Both the position numbers and the translations under genes were made by a program. From the NCBI GenBank assembly GCA_019638385.1, contig JAHBTW010000001.1, positions 620,001-684,000 of the forward strand: a stretch of DNA of 64,000 bases. The letters are read 5' to 3'. Within the stretch, counting starts at the first letter, position 1. The number at the start of each line of letters is the position of its first letter. Below the pieces are notes generated by a model. That model searched no databases, had not been told where the DNA came from, and worked only from the letters and a program-made list of their open reading frames with translations. The DNA comes from Saprospiraceae bacterium. Lineage in GTDB: Bacteria; Bacteroidota; Bacteroidia; Chitinophagales; Saprospiraceae. Below, in pieces: positions 1-8,165 of the stretch.

Positions 1-559
1 TGGCAATGGTGGTAAAGGATACCCCGTATATAGCACCCCAAAAGTGCGCATTGTGACCGATATTGTCCGTGCCCCGTTTTTCCATGTAAGAAGAATAAAT
101 GAGATAGGCCACGCCGAGCACGATGGCCGGCAGCGGCGGAAAAACGAACCATTGCCAGGGATCGAACAGGATGTAAGAAAATACCAGGCCCGAAGTAGCG
201 CCCGATGCGCCTACGGCAGCGTAGGCTGAGTTGTACCGGTGTTTGAAATACGAACCGATGGAGGCCACGATGATGGCACTGAAATACAGGAACAGAAAGA
301 GAAGCCGCCCGTTCAAGTCGCCGAAAACGGAGAGGAATACCGATTCGATGACGCTGCCGAATTGCCACAACACAAACATGTTGATGAGCAGGTGCGTAAG
401 ATTGGCATGAATGAGGCCGTGCGACAGGAAGCGGTACCACTGCCCGGTTTCCCGAATCGTGACGGGGTGGAAAATCAATTGTCCCTGAATATTGGGGTTG
501 TTGAATGCCTGCAAAGAGATCAGGGCAGTCAGAATAATGAGGATAATGGTCAGGCTCAT
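1..559 (-). CDS. Rhomboid family intramembrane serine protease (3' part outside window)
   Basis: An open frame reads leftward from an ATG at 559 and runs off the window edge after about 186 codons. It is a polytopic membrane protein. The rhomboid signature is visible: an N-terminal HGLIHANLTHLLINM segment, the nucleophile motif GASGATSG, and near the edge a helix with GHNAHFWGA that supplies the catalytic histidine. Rhomboids cleave transmembrane segments within the inner membrane; the substrate here is unknown. The gene starts 3 bases after the stop of the cytochrome c peroxidase gene on the same strand, so the two probably form one transcript. Only the last helices are missing. Family assignment is firm. 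Confidence 0.88.
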   Translation of the reverse strand, partial: MSLTIILIILTALISLQAFNNPNIQGQLIFHPVTIRETGQWYRFLSHGLIHANLTHLLINMFVLWQFGSVIESVFLSVFGDLNGRLLFLFLYFSAIIVASIGSYFKHRYNSAYAAVGASGATSGLVFSYILFDPWQWFVFPPLPAIVLGVAYLIYSSYMEKRGTDNIGHNAHFWGAIYGVSFTTIA

Positions 560-562
560 CGG

Positions 563-1651
563 TTAATAACTTTCTTTTCGAGGGCGCAATGTACGAAAAG
601 TTTGCACGAAAGTGCTGTCGGTGAGGGTGTGTAAAAAAGCAATGAGATCGGCTTTGTCCTGCGCGGAAAGGCGCAGCGGCATCACGTTGGGATTGAGGTT
701 TTCCGCCGCATGGCCGCCGCCGGCATAGTGTTCTATCACATCTTCCAGCGTATCGAAACGACCGTCGTGCATGTAGGGCGCTGTAAGGGCGATGTTGCGC
801 AGGGTGGATACCCGAAACGCGCCAAGCTCATAGCGGTTGCCGCTCACTTCGCCCCGGCCCCGGTCTGGGAAATCCTCCAGCCGGACTACGGAATCTATGC
901 CGTTGTTGGCAAAGTCAAGATTGGTAAACAGCGGGTCGGCATGGCAATGACTGCACTCTGAATGCGGTACTTCCATAGAGGCGTCGAAGAAGATGGTCCA
1001 GCCGCGTTGTTCCTGTGCGGTGAATGCGGCCTCGCCGCGCATTTTTTGGTCAAATTTCGAATCCGCGCTGAGGAGCGTGCGCTGAAATTGCGCCAGCGCT
1101 TTGCCCACCAAATCGCTGTTAATTTCGGTAGTCGTGTTTATGCCGAATGCCCGCCGAAACAGGGCAGGGTAGGAGGGGTGTGCCCGCAGGCTCCGCTCCG
1201 CTTCCGGCCAGGTGTTGGCCATTTCCAACGAATCCTCTACCGGGTGCAGCGATTGTTCTTCCAGCGTACTTACCCGCCCGTCCCAAAACAATCCTTTGTA
1301 GTAATAGCCCACATTGGCGAGGGAGGGCGAATTTCTCCGTCCGATGCGGCCCTGCACGCCTGTGCTGGTACGCATGCCGTCGCTGAAGGCCAATTCGGGC
1401 AAGTGACAGGAAGCGCAGGAAATCGTACTGTCAGCAGAGAGGATGGGATCAAAAAACAGCCGCCGCCCCAGTTCTATGCCCTCCTCAGTGAGGGGGGTAT
1501 CTTCGGGGATGATCATGCGCACGAAGCCCGGCGGTTCTTGCAGCGCATAAGCAGTAGGCGCGTAAGGGATTTTCATCAAATCTCCCTCCGGCTCGCGGTG
1601 GCAATACACCGCCAGAATGGTTATAAAAAGAAGGAAAATGGCTCTACGCAT
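563..1651 (-). CDS. Di-haem cytochrome c peroxidase (CcpA/MauG family) lipoprotein
   Basis: 362 residues. The N-terminus is a short hydrophobic signal ending in a lipobox-like AVYC (Cys17), so the protein is probably lipid-anchored facing the periplasm. Two c-type haem sites are present: CASCH at residues 79-83 and CSHCH at 233-237. A later YMHDGRFDTLEDVIEHY segment supplies the methionine ligand region typical of the family. The usual role is reduction of hydrogen peroxide with electrons from small cytochromes; MauG-like relatives oxidise other substrates. The length matches the family. Downstream lies the rhomboid gene (3-base gap); upstream a heptad hairpin repeat separates it from xseA. 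Function as a peroxidase is inferred from family. Confidence 0.9.
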   Translation of the reverse strand: MRRAIFLLFITILAVYCHREPEGDLMKIPYAPTAYALQEPPGFVRMIIPEDTPLTEEGIELGRRLFFDPILSADSTISCASCHLPELAFSDGMRTSTGVQGRIGRRNSPSLANVGYYYKGLFWDGRVSTLEEQSLHPVEDSLEMANTWPEAERSLRAHPSYPALFRRAFGINTTTEINSDLVGKALAQFQRTLLSADSKFDQKMRGEAAFTAQEQRGWTIFFDASMEVPHSECSHCHADPLFTNLDFANNGIDSVVRLEDFPDRGRGEVSGNRYELGAFRVSTLRNIALTAPYMHDGRFDTLEDVIEHYAGGGHAAENLNPNVMPLRLSAQDKADLIAFLHTLTDSTFVQTFRTLRPRKESY

Positions 1652-1665
1652 GGAAGTTCATTTTT

Positions 1666-1739
1666 AGCTTCGAGCCGCGAGCTACGAGCTGTGAGTCTGT
1701 ACGGAAAAACTCGAAGCTCGAAGCTCATAGCTCGAAGCT
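1666..1739. repeat. Heptad hairpin repeat, AGCTNCG family (copy 1)
   Basis: A 74-base element between xseA and the peroxidase gene. The left arm reads in 7-base words AGCTTCG, AGCCGCG, AGCTACG, AGCTGTG. The right arm is the same words in reverse complement, separated by about 15 bases. The arms pair with only scattered mismatches, some of which are G-T wobble compatible. The right end overlaps the last two bases of the xseA stop codon region. Related copies lie at 8084-8156, 52823-52877 and, as a half, at 42969-42985. Confidence 0.85.
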
Positions 1740-2973
1740 AACGTACCCCACTGACAACACTTCCATCATGGAAATGGGTTTCGATTTCGTCGCCGGGTTG
1801 GGCCTCGGTGGCGGAGCGGAGCACGGCGCCATTTTTGAGCGTGAGGGTGTAGCCGCGTTGGAGGGTGGCCTGCGGATGGAGTTGGCGGCCCGATTGATCG
1901 AGTTGATCGAGATGTTGGCCGGCTTGTTGTACGGCGAAACGGAACTGCCGGCGAGCATCGCGTTGCAGCAATTCTAAGGAGTGCGTTTTGCGCAACGCTA
2001 TTTGGCGGGTATTTTGGGCCGCTGCATAGCGGAGTTGTTCCAATGCCTGTGCGTGTTCGTGCAGCATGTCGCGGCCTGCCGATTGTACGAATTGGCCCAA
2101 CTGCACCAACGCACTTTCAAACTCCAATTGATGCCGGATGAGGAAATCGGCTACGGCGGTAGGGGTTTTTAATGCGGAATGTGCACAGCGGTCGGTGAGG
2201 GTTTCGTCTATATCGTGGCCGATGCCGGTGAGCACGGGCAGCGGGTGAGCGGCAACGGCTTTGCAGATATTGTACTCATCGAAGGCGCTGAGGTCTAAGC
2301 GGGCGCCGCCGCCGCGAATGATAACGGTGCAATCGAACCGGGGCTGCCGGGCAATTTGCTCCAGCCGACGCACGATTTCTGCTTCCGTTTTGACACCCTG
2401 TACCGCCGCGCTGAAAAGCCGGCAGCGGTAGCGATATCCGTAGGGATTTTGTTCCAAATGCTTTACAAAGTCCTGATAACCGGCGCCTTGTTCCGAACTA
2501 ATCACGGCGATGCGCTGCAAAACGGGGCGCAGCGGCAAAGCGTGGTTGCGCTCCAACAGGCCCTCTTGTTGCAGTCGTTCCAACACCTGCCGGCGTTGCA
2601 TTTCCAACTGCCCAAAGGTGAAAGCGGGGTCAATGTCTTCAATGACCAATTTCAGCCCGTAGCGCTCGTGGTAGTCCACCCGCGCTTTGAGGCGCACCTG
2701 AATGCCTTCCTGCAGGATGCTCCGGGTCAGTTCGGGGCCGAGTTTTCGGCGAATGCCGGGCCAGGCCGTTTGCCAGATCACGGCGTTGCCTGTTGCCACC
2801 GGCTCAGCACCGCCCGCGTCTTTTTGCACCAACGATAAATACCGATGCCCCCGCGATTCGTTGATCTCGGCAATTTCCGCTTCTACCCATATCGCATCGG
2901 GCAGGTTGAGCGCCAGCACCCGCCGGATGTACTCCTGCAATTGAAATAAAGAAACAGATTGGTTTTGAGTCAT
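1738..2973 (-). CDS. xseA: Exodeoxyribonuclease VII large subunit
   Basis: 411 residues, close to the usual 400-450. The N-terminal OB-fold region is followed by the conserved core. Visible family landmarks are GIQVRLKARVDYHERYGLKL, the RIAVISSEQGAGYQDF segment (normally VITS..GAA..D), the DCTVIIRGGGARLDLSAFDE motif and GIGHDIDETLTDRCAH. The C-terminal half is the long helical coiled-coil arm. Exonuclease VII degrades single-stranded DNA from both ends in repair and needs a small subunit, XseB. No xseB is next to it here, so it must lie elsewhere. The start at 2973 gives MTQNQSVSLFQLQEYIRRVL, the normal N-terminus. The 3' end runs into a heptad hairpin repeat. Confidence 0.95.
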   Translation of the reverse strand: MTQNQSVSLFQLQEYIRRVLALNLPDAIWVEAEIAEINESRGHRYLSLVQKDAGGAEPVATGNAVIWQTAWPGIRRKLGPELTRSILQEGIQVRLKARVDYHERYGLKLVIEDIDPAFTFGQLEMQRRQVLERLQQEGLLERNHALPLRPVLQRIAVISSEQGAGYQDFVKHLEQNPYGYRYRCRLFSAAVQGVKTEAEIVRRLEQIARQPRFDCTVIIRGGGARLDLSAFDEYNICKAVAAHPLPVLTGIGHDIDETLTDRCAHSALKTPTAVADFLIRHQLEFESALVQLGQFVQSAGRDMLHEHAQALEQLRYAAAQNTRQIALRKTHSLELLQRDARRQFRFAVQQAGQHLDQLDQSGRQLHPQATLQRGYTLTLKNGAVLRSATEAQPGDEIETHFHDGSVVSGVR

Positions 2974-3023
2974 GTGTTGTAGGTTATGCTGAGCGCTTAA
3001 TTTGAGGTTTTACGGTCGCGACT

Positions 3024-3038
3024 GCCTACCGCCTACCG
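3024..3038. repeat. Short heptad repeat, GCCTACC x2
   Basis: Two exact tandem copies of the 7-base word GCCTACC followed by GC, in the 66-base gap between xseA and the glycosyltransferase gene. The related word GCCGACC is tandemly repeated at 24567-24596. It appears to be a short member of the 7-base-period repeats found across this window. Confidence 0.5.
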
Positions 3039-3039
3039 C

Positions 3040-4815
3040 TCAATCCTTCCGTTTAAAAAAGACGAATCCGTTTTTACTGCCAATTTCTTCGAGGAGCGGG
3101 TTGGCGCGCAGCTCGTCGGCGCGATGAATTTTGCACACGATGTAGGCCGGCTTGTCCACCTCTTCGCTGTGGAGGAGCCATTCCTTGTCGTAACTGCGCT
3201 CTTCGGTTACGGGGCGTTTGGCAGCATAAAACAGGTGAGCGTAAGATTTATAACCATGCGTGACGATGTAGCAATCCTCTGCTGCTTTGCTTTTAAAAAA
3301 CTCCACTGCCGCCCGCTGTGAATAGCCCTCCACTCTCTTGACAAAAAAGATGAGCGCCAGCATCACAAAGATCGCATTGCCAAGAAACAACACGGCGAAT
3401 ACCCGCTCCCGCGACCAACGGCGATACCCATACAAAAATAGAAATAGCACCGCCGCCAACACAATACCGGGCAATACCTCCGCACCGCTCCAATGCACCG
3501 CTGCATCGAGATTGGCCTGCCCAAAAGGGTCTTGAATCAAAGGTTTGAGTAGTTCCGGGTGCATTCCCAGCCAGGGCAGCGCCAGGCACGCCGTTGCCGT
3601 GATGCCGCCGATGAACAACAGCGCCCCGCACATCCAGCCTGCCAGGGGTATTTTCCGATCCAATAGCTGCTCTATCACATTGGTGGCCAAGAAAGTAAGC
3701 GGGAAATAGCACATGGAGGAGTAATGCACGATCTTGGACTGCACGATGGAAAACAGAATCAACACCACCCAAAAGAGGTATTTCATCCAACGGCGGAAAT
3801 CGGCAAAACGCGCTTGTTCCTCTGCCGGCATTTTGAAAAACGACCGCACAGCGAATACCGATGCCGGAAAACAGCCGAGCGCCAACACAACGATGTGATA
3901 GCCGGGGAAGCCCTTGTGGCCCGCGTCGGGCGTGCTGAACAGGCGGTATTGGTAAGTAAAAAATTCCTGCACAAACCAGGGGCCGTTTTTCCAGGTTTCC
4001 AGACCGAGCCATGCCGCACCCACAAGGGTGGAAGCCAATAGGAAAAACAGTACCTGCGGCACGCTCACATACAACCGGAACCGCTTATACACCCAATACA
4101 CCGTCATGGTGAGGCCCGCAATAAGCAGCGCTACCGGCCCTTTGGTAAGCATACCCATGCCGATAAAAAAGCCCGCCCAAAACAAGTAGGTATATTGGTT
4201 CCACAGCAAGGATATATTGATAAGCCCTCCTGCTTCGGGAACACCCTTTGCCCCTTGCTCTTCACCCCTTGCCTTTTGCCTTTTGCCCTTTGCCTCTTTC
4301 CCTTCTCCCTTTTTCCAATAAAACAGAATGAAGTTGTACAAGCCCAGGAAAATGAACAGATTGAACCAGGGATCAATAATGCCCGACTTGAAATACAGAA
4401 AGGGTAGGGTAGAGCCGAAATACGCGCCTGCCCACAGCAACCCGAAGCGCACCGAGCGCAGTTTGGCCCCGATGTGAAACAGCAACACTAAAGTAAGGAT
4501 ACCGCACAGCGCATTGGGTAGCCGCGCCGCGTATTCGCCCACGCCGAACGCCTTCATGGCCAATGCCTGCAACCAAAAGAAAAAAGGCGGTTTTTCCCAA
4601 AACGGCAGATAATTGATATAAACCCGCAGGTAGTCTTTCAACGCGAGCATCTCACGGGCCGCTTCGGCGAAGTTGATTTCGTCCCAGTCAAATAGATGTA
4701 CCCCGCCCAGAAAAGGCAGAAAAAAAACGGCCGCGAGGAGCGCTATGCCGAGGGCGATTTGTGCAGGTGTGCGATTCAAAATTGTTGGCTTTGCCGCAAA
4801 GGTAAAGAAGTTCAT
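3040..4815 (-). CDS. ArnT-like / PMT family glycosyltransferase (GT39/GT83 type)
   Basis: 591 residues from the ATG at 4815. A polytopic inner-membrane protein with many hydrophobic segments. The first loop carries FDWDEINFAEAAREML, the acidic DE motif expected of dolichyl/undecaprenyl-phosphate-sugar transferases, followed by a YLPFWEKPPFFFWLQAL segment typical of ArnT-like enzymes. Such enzymes move a sugar from a polyprenyl carrier to lipid or protein on the periplasmic side; the substrate cannot be read here. Residues about 167-190 are a Lys/Arg/Glu/Gly-rich stretch encoded by a 70-base heptad repeat (4247-4316), very unlike the rest. A promoter-like TACCTTTG lies at 4797-4804 on this strand, inside the frame, so translation may really begin downstream, for example at the TTG at 4779. 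Confidence 0.85.
   Translation of the reverse strand: MNFFTFAAKPTILNRTPAQIALGIALLAAVFFLPFLGGVHLFDWDEINFAEAAREMLALKDYLRVYINYLPFWEKPPFFFWLQALAMKAFGVGEYAARLPNALCGILTLVLLFHIGAKLRSVRFGLLWAGAYFGSTLPFLYFKSGIIDPWFNLFIFLGLYNFILFYWKKGEGKEAKGKRQKARGEEQGAKGVPEAGGLINISLLWNQYTYLFWAGFFIGMGMLTKGPVALLIAGLTMTVYWVYKRFRLYVSVPQVLFFLLASTLVGAAWLGLETWKNGPWFVQEFFTYQYRLFSTPDAGHKGFPGYHIVVLALGCFPASVFAVRSFFKMPAEEQARFADFRRWMKYLFWVVLILFSIVQSKIVHYSSMCYFPLTFLATNVIEQLLDRKIPLAGWMCGALLFIGGITATACLALPWLGMHPELLKPLIQDPFGQANLDAAVHWSGAEVLPGIVLAAVLFLFLYGYRRWSRERVFAVLFLGNAIFVMLALIFFVKRVEGYSQRAAVEFFKSKAAEDCYIVTHGYKSYAHLFYAAKRPVTEERSYDKEWLLHSEEVDKPAYIVCKIHRADELRANPLLEEIGSKNGFVFFKRKD
4247..4316. repeat. Heptad repeat (TTGCCCC family) inside a coding region
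   Basis: Ten consecutive 7-base words on the plus strand, all variants of TTTGCCC (for example CTTGCCT, TTTGCCT, TTCACCC, TTCTCCC). They are in the same word family as the intergenic repeats at 43114-43285 and 57929-58005. The block lies within the ArnT-like glycosyltransferase gene and is translated on the minus strand as a charged Gly/Lys/Arg/Glu loop without breaking the frame. Confidence 0.85.
4797..4804 (-). promoter_or_regulatory. Possible -7 element for the glycosyltransferase gene
   Basis: Minus strand reads TACCTTTG, a match to the Bacteroidota -7 consensus TAnnTTTG, followed by GCGGC as at other promoters in the window. It lies 9 bases inside the frame counted from the ATG at 4815, which suggests the true start is further downstream. 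No good TTG is seen 18-19 bases upstream, so support is modest. Confidence 0.35.
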
Positions 4816-4826
4816 AGCGATTGCCG

Positions 4827-4834
4827 TAAATTTG
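4827..4834 (+). promoter_or_regulatory. Possible -7 element for the phosphoesterase gene
   Basis: TAAATTTG matches TAnnTTTG and lies 23 bases before the ATG at 4858, the same distance seen at other likely promoters here. No clear -33 TTG is present at the preferred spacing. Confidence 0.4.
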
Positions 4835-4857
4835 GCCGTCAACCAAAAACCGCCATC

Positions 4858-6705
4858 ATGCAAGCGCTCCTTTTTCTGCTGTCTCTCTTTTTATTCAAGG
4901 TTGAAAAACCTGCCGACCCGTCCACATTCCGATTCGCCATCGTGTCCGATACGCACATCGGCGGCACGCCCACGGCCGGCGAGGATTTGCAACGCGTCGT
5001 AGCCGACATCAATGCCGACCCCAATTTGGCCTTCGCCATCTTTACCGGAGACATAACCGAGCTGGGTTGGGATGTGGAACTGACGGAGGCTTATGCGATT
5101 TTGAATCAACTCAAAAAGCCCTGGTACGTCATTCCCGGCAACCACGATACGAAGTGGTCGGAGAGCGGCAACAACAGCTTTCGCCAGATATTCGGCTATG
5201 AGCGTTTCCACTTCGAGTACGGCGGATATGCTTTCATCGGGTGCAGCAGCGGCCCCAACATGCGCATGGCCCCCGGCTTAGTGCCGGCAGAAGATGTGGT
5301 CTGGCTCGATTCCATCATCACCCATTTGCCTGAAAACCAACCGGTACTCTTTTTCAACCACTATCCGCTCGATCCCGGCCTCGGCAATTGGTACAAAGTC
5401 ATTGACATCCTGAAACGCGCCGATACCCGCGCTGCTTTCTGCGGGCACGGCCACGCCAACAAAGCCTTTTCGGCAGAAGGCATTCCCTCGGCCATGTGCC
5501 GTTCCAGCCTTCGGGCAAAAGCCGATACCGGTGCGTACAACATCATCACGGTGACGGCCGATACGCTCTTTCTGGCAGAGCGGAAGCCTTTCGGCAAAAC
5601 GACCCGAGTCTGGCACAACATCCCGCTCGGCGTACGCAACTATCTCGCCGATACCACACAGTATCCGCGCCCCGACTACGAGGCGAACAGTCTGTACCCC
5701 AATGCGCAATTGGTGTGGCGCCTGCAGGATGCCTGCGATATCGGCGCCGGCATTGCCGTAGCCGGTGATTGGGCGGTGTATGCCAATACCTGCGGCGATG
5801 TCAAAAGCGTCTTCGCGCACACGGGCGAGCCGCGCTGGCGTTTTTCTACACGGGGCAAAATTTATTCCACGCCCGCCATTACAGTGGGTAGGGTAGTGGT
5901 CGCTTCCGCAGATAGCACTATATATTGTCTGGAGATGGAAACCGGCGCTCTTTTGTGGGCCGTGAAAACAGGAAAAGCAATAGTGGCTTCGCCGGTCATT
6001 GCCGACGGTACGGTATATATCGGCTCTTCCGAGGGGGTATTTCGGGCGCTGTCTTTGCAAGATGGCGCCGTGCAGTGGGAATACAAAGGCGTGCAGGCAT
6101 TTGTGGAAACCCGCCCGGCCGTGGATCCGGAGCGCGTTTATTTCGGCGACTGGGGCACCTATTTTTATGCGCTGAACCGCAAAGACGGGAGCTTGGCCTG
6201 GAAATGGAACAACGGCAGCGCCAACCGCATGTATTCGCCGGCGGCGGTGTATCCGGTACTGTCTGACGGTAAGGTGTTCATCGTTGCGCCCGATCGCATC
6301 GCTACGGCATTGGATGCCCGCACCGGCCGGCAGGTATGGCGAACGGAGCAAAAAATAGGCCGCGAATCGCTCGGCTTGTCGGAAGACGGGCGCACGCTGT
6401 ATGTGAAATCCATGACCGATACCCTGTATGCCATAGCCGCTACCGGGACTTCACTAAAAATACAATGGAAGTCGCATTGCCACTACGGCTACGACATAGC
6501 CCCCTCGCCAATGGTCGAACATGCCGGCATGCTGTACATTCCCACCGACAAAGGCGCGGTCATTGCGTTGGATGTTTCTATCCAACAGGTGAAATGGGCG
6601 CACAAGGTTTCCAATGCATTGGTAAACAACGTCGTGCCTCTGGGCGGCGGCGAGGTGTTGGGGACTACGATGGATGGACTGTTGTTTTTAATTGGGAACA
6701 GGTGA
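4858..6705 (+). CDS. Calcineurin-like phosphoesterase fused to a PQQ-type beta-propeller
   Basis: 615 residues from the ATG at 4858; a longer frame exists upstream but would overlap the divergent promoter. The N-terminus MQALLFLLSLFLFK looks like a signal peptide. Residues about 20-260 are a metallophosphoesterase: SDTHIGG, GDITELGWD, PGNHDTKW, FFNHYPLD and CGHGHANK give the metal-ligand set. Residues about 285-615 are a beta-propeller of PQQ/Kelch-like blades (AGDWAVYANTCGDVKSVFAH, ALLWAVKTGKAIVASPVIAD, VYIGSSEGVFRALSLQDGAV). Probably exported. The propeller may bind a substrate or partner rather than a quinone, since no cofactor ligands can be confirmed. The fold calls are firm; the substrate is unknown. 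Confidence 0.88.
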   Translation: MQALLFLLSLFLFKVEKPADPSTFRFAIVSDTHIGGTPTAGEDLQRVVADINADPNLAFAIFTGDITELGWDVELTEAYAILNQLKKPWYVIPGNHDTKWSESGNNSFRQIFGYERFHFEYGGYAFIGCSSGPNMRMAPGLVPAEDVVWLDSIITHLPENQPVLFFNHYPLDPGLGNWYKVIDILKRADTRAAFCGHGHANKAFSAEGIPSAMCRSSLRAKADTGAYNIITVTADTLFLAERKPFGKTTRVWHNIPLGVRNYLADTTQYPRPDYEANSLYPNAQLVWRLQDACDIGAGIAVAGDWAVYANTCGDVKSVFAHTGEPRWRFSTRGKIYSTPAITVGRVVVASADSTIYCLEMETGALLWAVKTGKAIVASPVIADGTVYIGSSEGVFRALSLQDGAVQWEYKGVQAFVETRPAVDPERVYFGDWGTYFYALNRKDGSLAWKWNNGSANRMYSPAAVYPVLSDGKVFIVAPDRIATALDARTGRQVWRTEQKIGRESLGLSEDGRTLYVKSMTDTLYAIAATGTSLKIQWKSHCHYGYDIAPSPMVEHAGMLYIPTDKGAVIALDVSIQQVKWAHKVSNALVNNVVPLGGGEVLGTTMDGLLFLIGNR

Positions 6706-6716
6706 GAAAGGTGAAA

Positions 6717-6748
6717 GGCGATGCTCCGAGCGGAGTCGAGGTGGAAGG
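6717..6748. repeat. Dispersed repeat, CACCTCGACTCCGCTCGG family
   Basis: The minus strand reads CACCTCGACTCCGCTCGGAG followed by CATCGCC. Similar text occurs at 27671-27740 and 43053-43113 (CTCGACTT.CTTCG, GCTCAG, CTCGGTGC). It fills most of the 60-base gap between two convergent genes. Confidence 0.6.
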
Positions 6749-6765
6749 TTAAAGTGCGAGTTGCG

Positions 6766-8064
6766 CTACTTAAACCGGATCGCCTTCACCGGGCTGATAC
6801 GTGCCACTAAGTACGAGGGGATTATAAGAAAAACCAATGTAATGATTAGGGTGCCGAAATTGAGCATGACAATGGTGAGCACCTGAATATCAACCGGCGC
6901 TTCCGTGAGATAGTAGTTTTCTTCATCTAAGCGAATGAACCGGAATTGTTTTTGCAAAAAACAAAGGCCGAGACCGATGAGGTTGCCCCAGAAAAGGCCC
7001 AGCAAAACGATGTAAGCCGCGTAATAGAGAAATATTTTGCGAATGCTCCAGTCGGCCGCGCCGAGCGCCTTGAGCGTGCCGATCATGTTGGTGCGCTCCA
7101 GAATGAGAATGAGCAGCGCCGTAATCATGTTGATGAGCGCCACAATGACCATCATGGCGAGGATGACTACCTCGTTGATGTCTTGCAATTCGAGCCATTC
7201 AAATATTTCCGGCAGTTTTTCCCGGATGGTTTCGGCGTAGAGTTCGTTGGGCAATTGCTCGTAATACACATAGTCGGCAATGGGGTCCAGGTCTCTGATG
7301 TCTTCCACAAACACCTCAAAACCGCCCACCTGATCTTCCGTCCAGCCGAGTAGCTGCTGCACCTGCCGGATGTCGGCTATGGCAAATACTTTGTCGTACT
7401 CCTCCAGCCCCGTTTTGTAAATGCCTTTCACGGTGAAGCGCCGTTTGAGTTGCTCGCCTTTCTCCACAAAGTGAACGATGAAGCGGTCGCCGACGGCAAC
7501 CCGCAGTCTTTCAGCCGTTTGGCGCGAAACGATGATGTCGGGGGAGGGGAGGGTGTCGCTGAGGTCGAGCGGAGCGCCTTCCACGAGGTATCGCTCCATG
7601 AAATTCCAATCGAAATCCCGGCCCACACCTTTGATGATAATGCCCTCAATTTCGTCTTTCGACTTGATGATGCCCGGCTTGAGGGCAAAGGTTTGAATGC
7701 GCCGGATACCGCCATGCGTATAAACATCGCGTTGGATGGGGATAAGGCCGAGAATGGATTTTTGAGATAAATACCGAACCTGCCGCACGGTGTCTAAATG
7801 CGGATAGAAGGGCTGTTCGCGAAAAATCGGATTCAATTCGAGAAATGCGGCGGAAATGTCGGCATCCGAAATATGAATATGCCCCCAGAACCCGAACACT
7901 TTGCTGCTGATTTCTTTTTTGAAACCCGCAATGAGCGCCGACGACACGATCATAACCGCCACACTGAGCGCCACGGCGACTACCGCAATGCGTATGATGA
8001 GCCGGGAGAAAGACTTTTGCCCCACTCCGGCTACTTTGCGCGCTATGAAGAGTTCTGTGTTCAA
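6766..8064 (-). CDS. LolC/E-like ABC transporter permease (FtsX/MacB fold)
   Basis: 432 residues. The topology is that of the lipoprotein-releasing permeases: one N-terminal membrane helix (about 22-48, IIRIAVVAVALSVAVMIVSS), a large periplasmic domain (about 50-285), then three C-terminal helices (about 298-320, 345-370, 395-425) ending in the hallmark ISPVKAIRFK. In LolCDE such proteins pass lipoproteins from the inner membrane to LolA. No ATPase gene is adjacent, so the partner lies elsewhere. It is preceded on the same strand by the aminotransferase gene, from which a heptad hairpin repeat separates it. LolC-like is the best guess; a more general FtsX-type export role cannot be excluded. 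Confidence 0.85.
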   Translation of the reverse strand: MNTELFIARKVAGVGQKSFSRLIIRIAVVAVALSVAVMIVSSALIAGFKKEISSKVFGFWGHIHISDADISAAFLELNPIFREQPFYPHLDTVRQVRYLSQKSILGLIPIQRDVYTHGGIRRIQTFALKPGIIKSKDEIEGIIIKGVGRDFDWNFMERYLVEGAPLDLSDTLPSPDIIVSRQTAERLRVAVGDRFIVHFVEKGEQLKRRFTVKGIYKTGLEEYDKVFAIADIRQVQQLLGWTEDQVGGFEVFVEDIRDLDPIADYVYYEQLPNELYAETIREKLPEIFEWLELQDINEVVILAMMVIVALINMITALLILILERTNMIGTLKALGAADWSIRKIFLYYAAYIVLLGLFWGNLIGLGLCFLQKQFRFIRLDEENYYLTEAPVDIQVLTIVMLNFGTLIITLVFLIIPSYLVARISPVKAIRFK

Positions 8065-8083
8065 GGTATTGCTGGTTGTTGGT

Positions 8084-8156
8084 AGCTGCGAGCTTCGAGC
8101 CGCGAGCTATGAGTTTTACAGGTAAACTCGCAGCTCGCGGCTCAAAGTTCGCAGCT
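8084..8156. repeat. Heptad hairpin repeat, AGCTNCG family (copy 2)
   Basis: A 73-base element between the aminotransferase and permease genes. The left arm runs AGCTGCG, AGCTTCG, AGCCGCG, AGCTATG and the right arm returns as reverse complement words (CTCGCAG, CTCGCGG). The arms pair over about 33 bases with few mismatches around a very short loop (ACAGGT). There is an A-run on its right side but no T-run after the hairpin on the minus strand, so it is not a typical terminator for the aminotransferase gene. Confidence 0.88.
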
Positions 8157-8165
8157 AAAAAAAAG

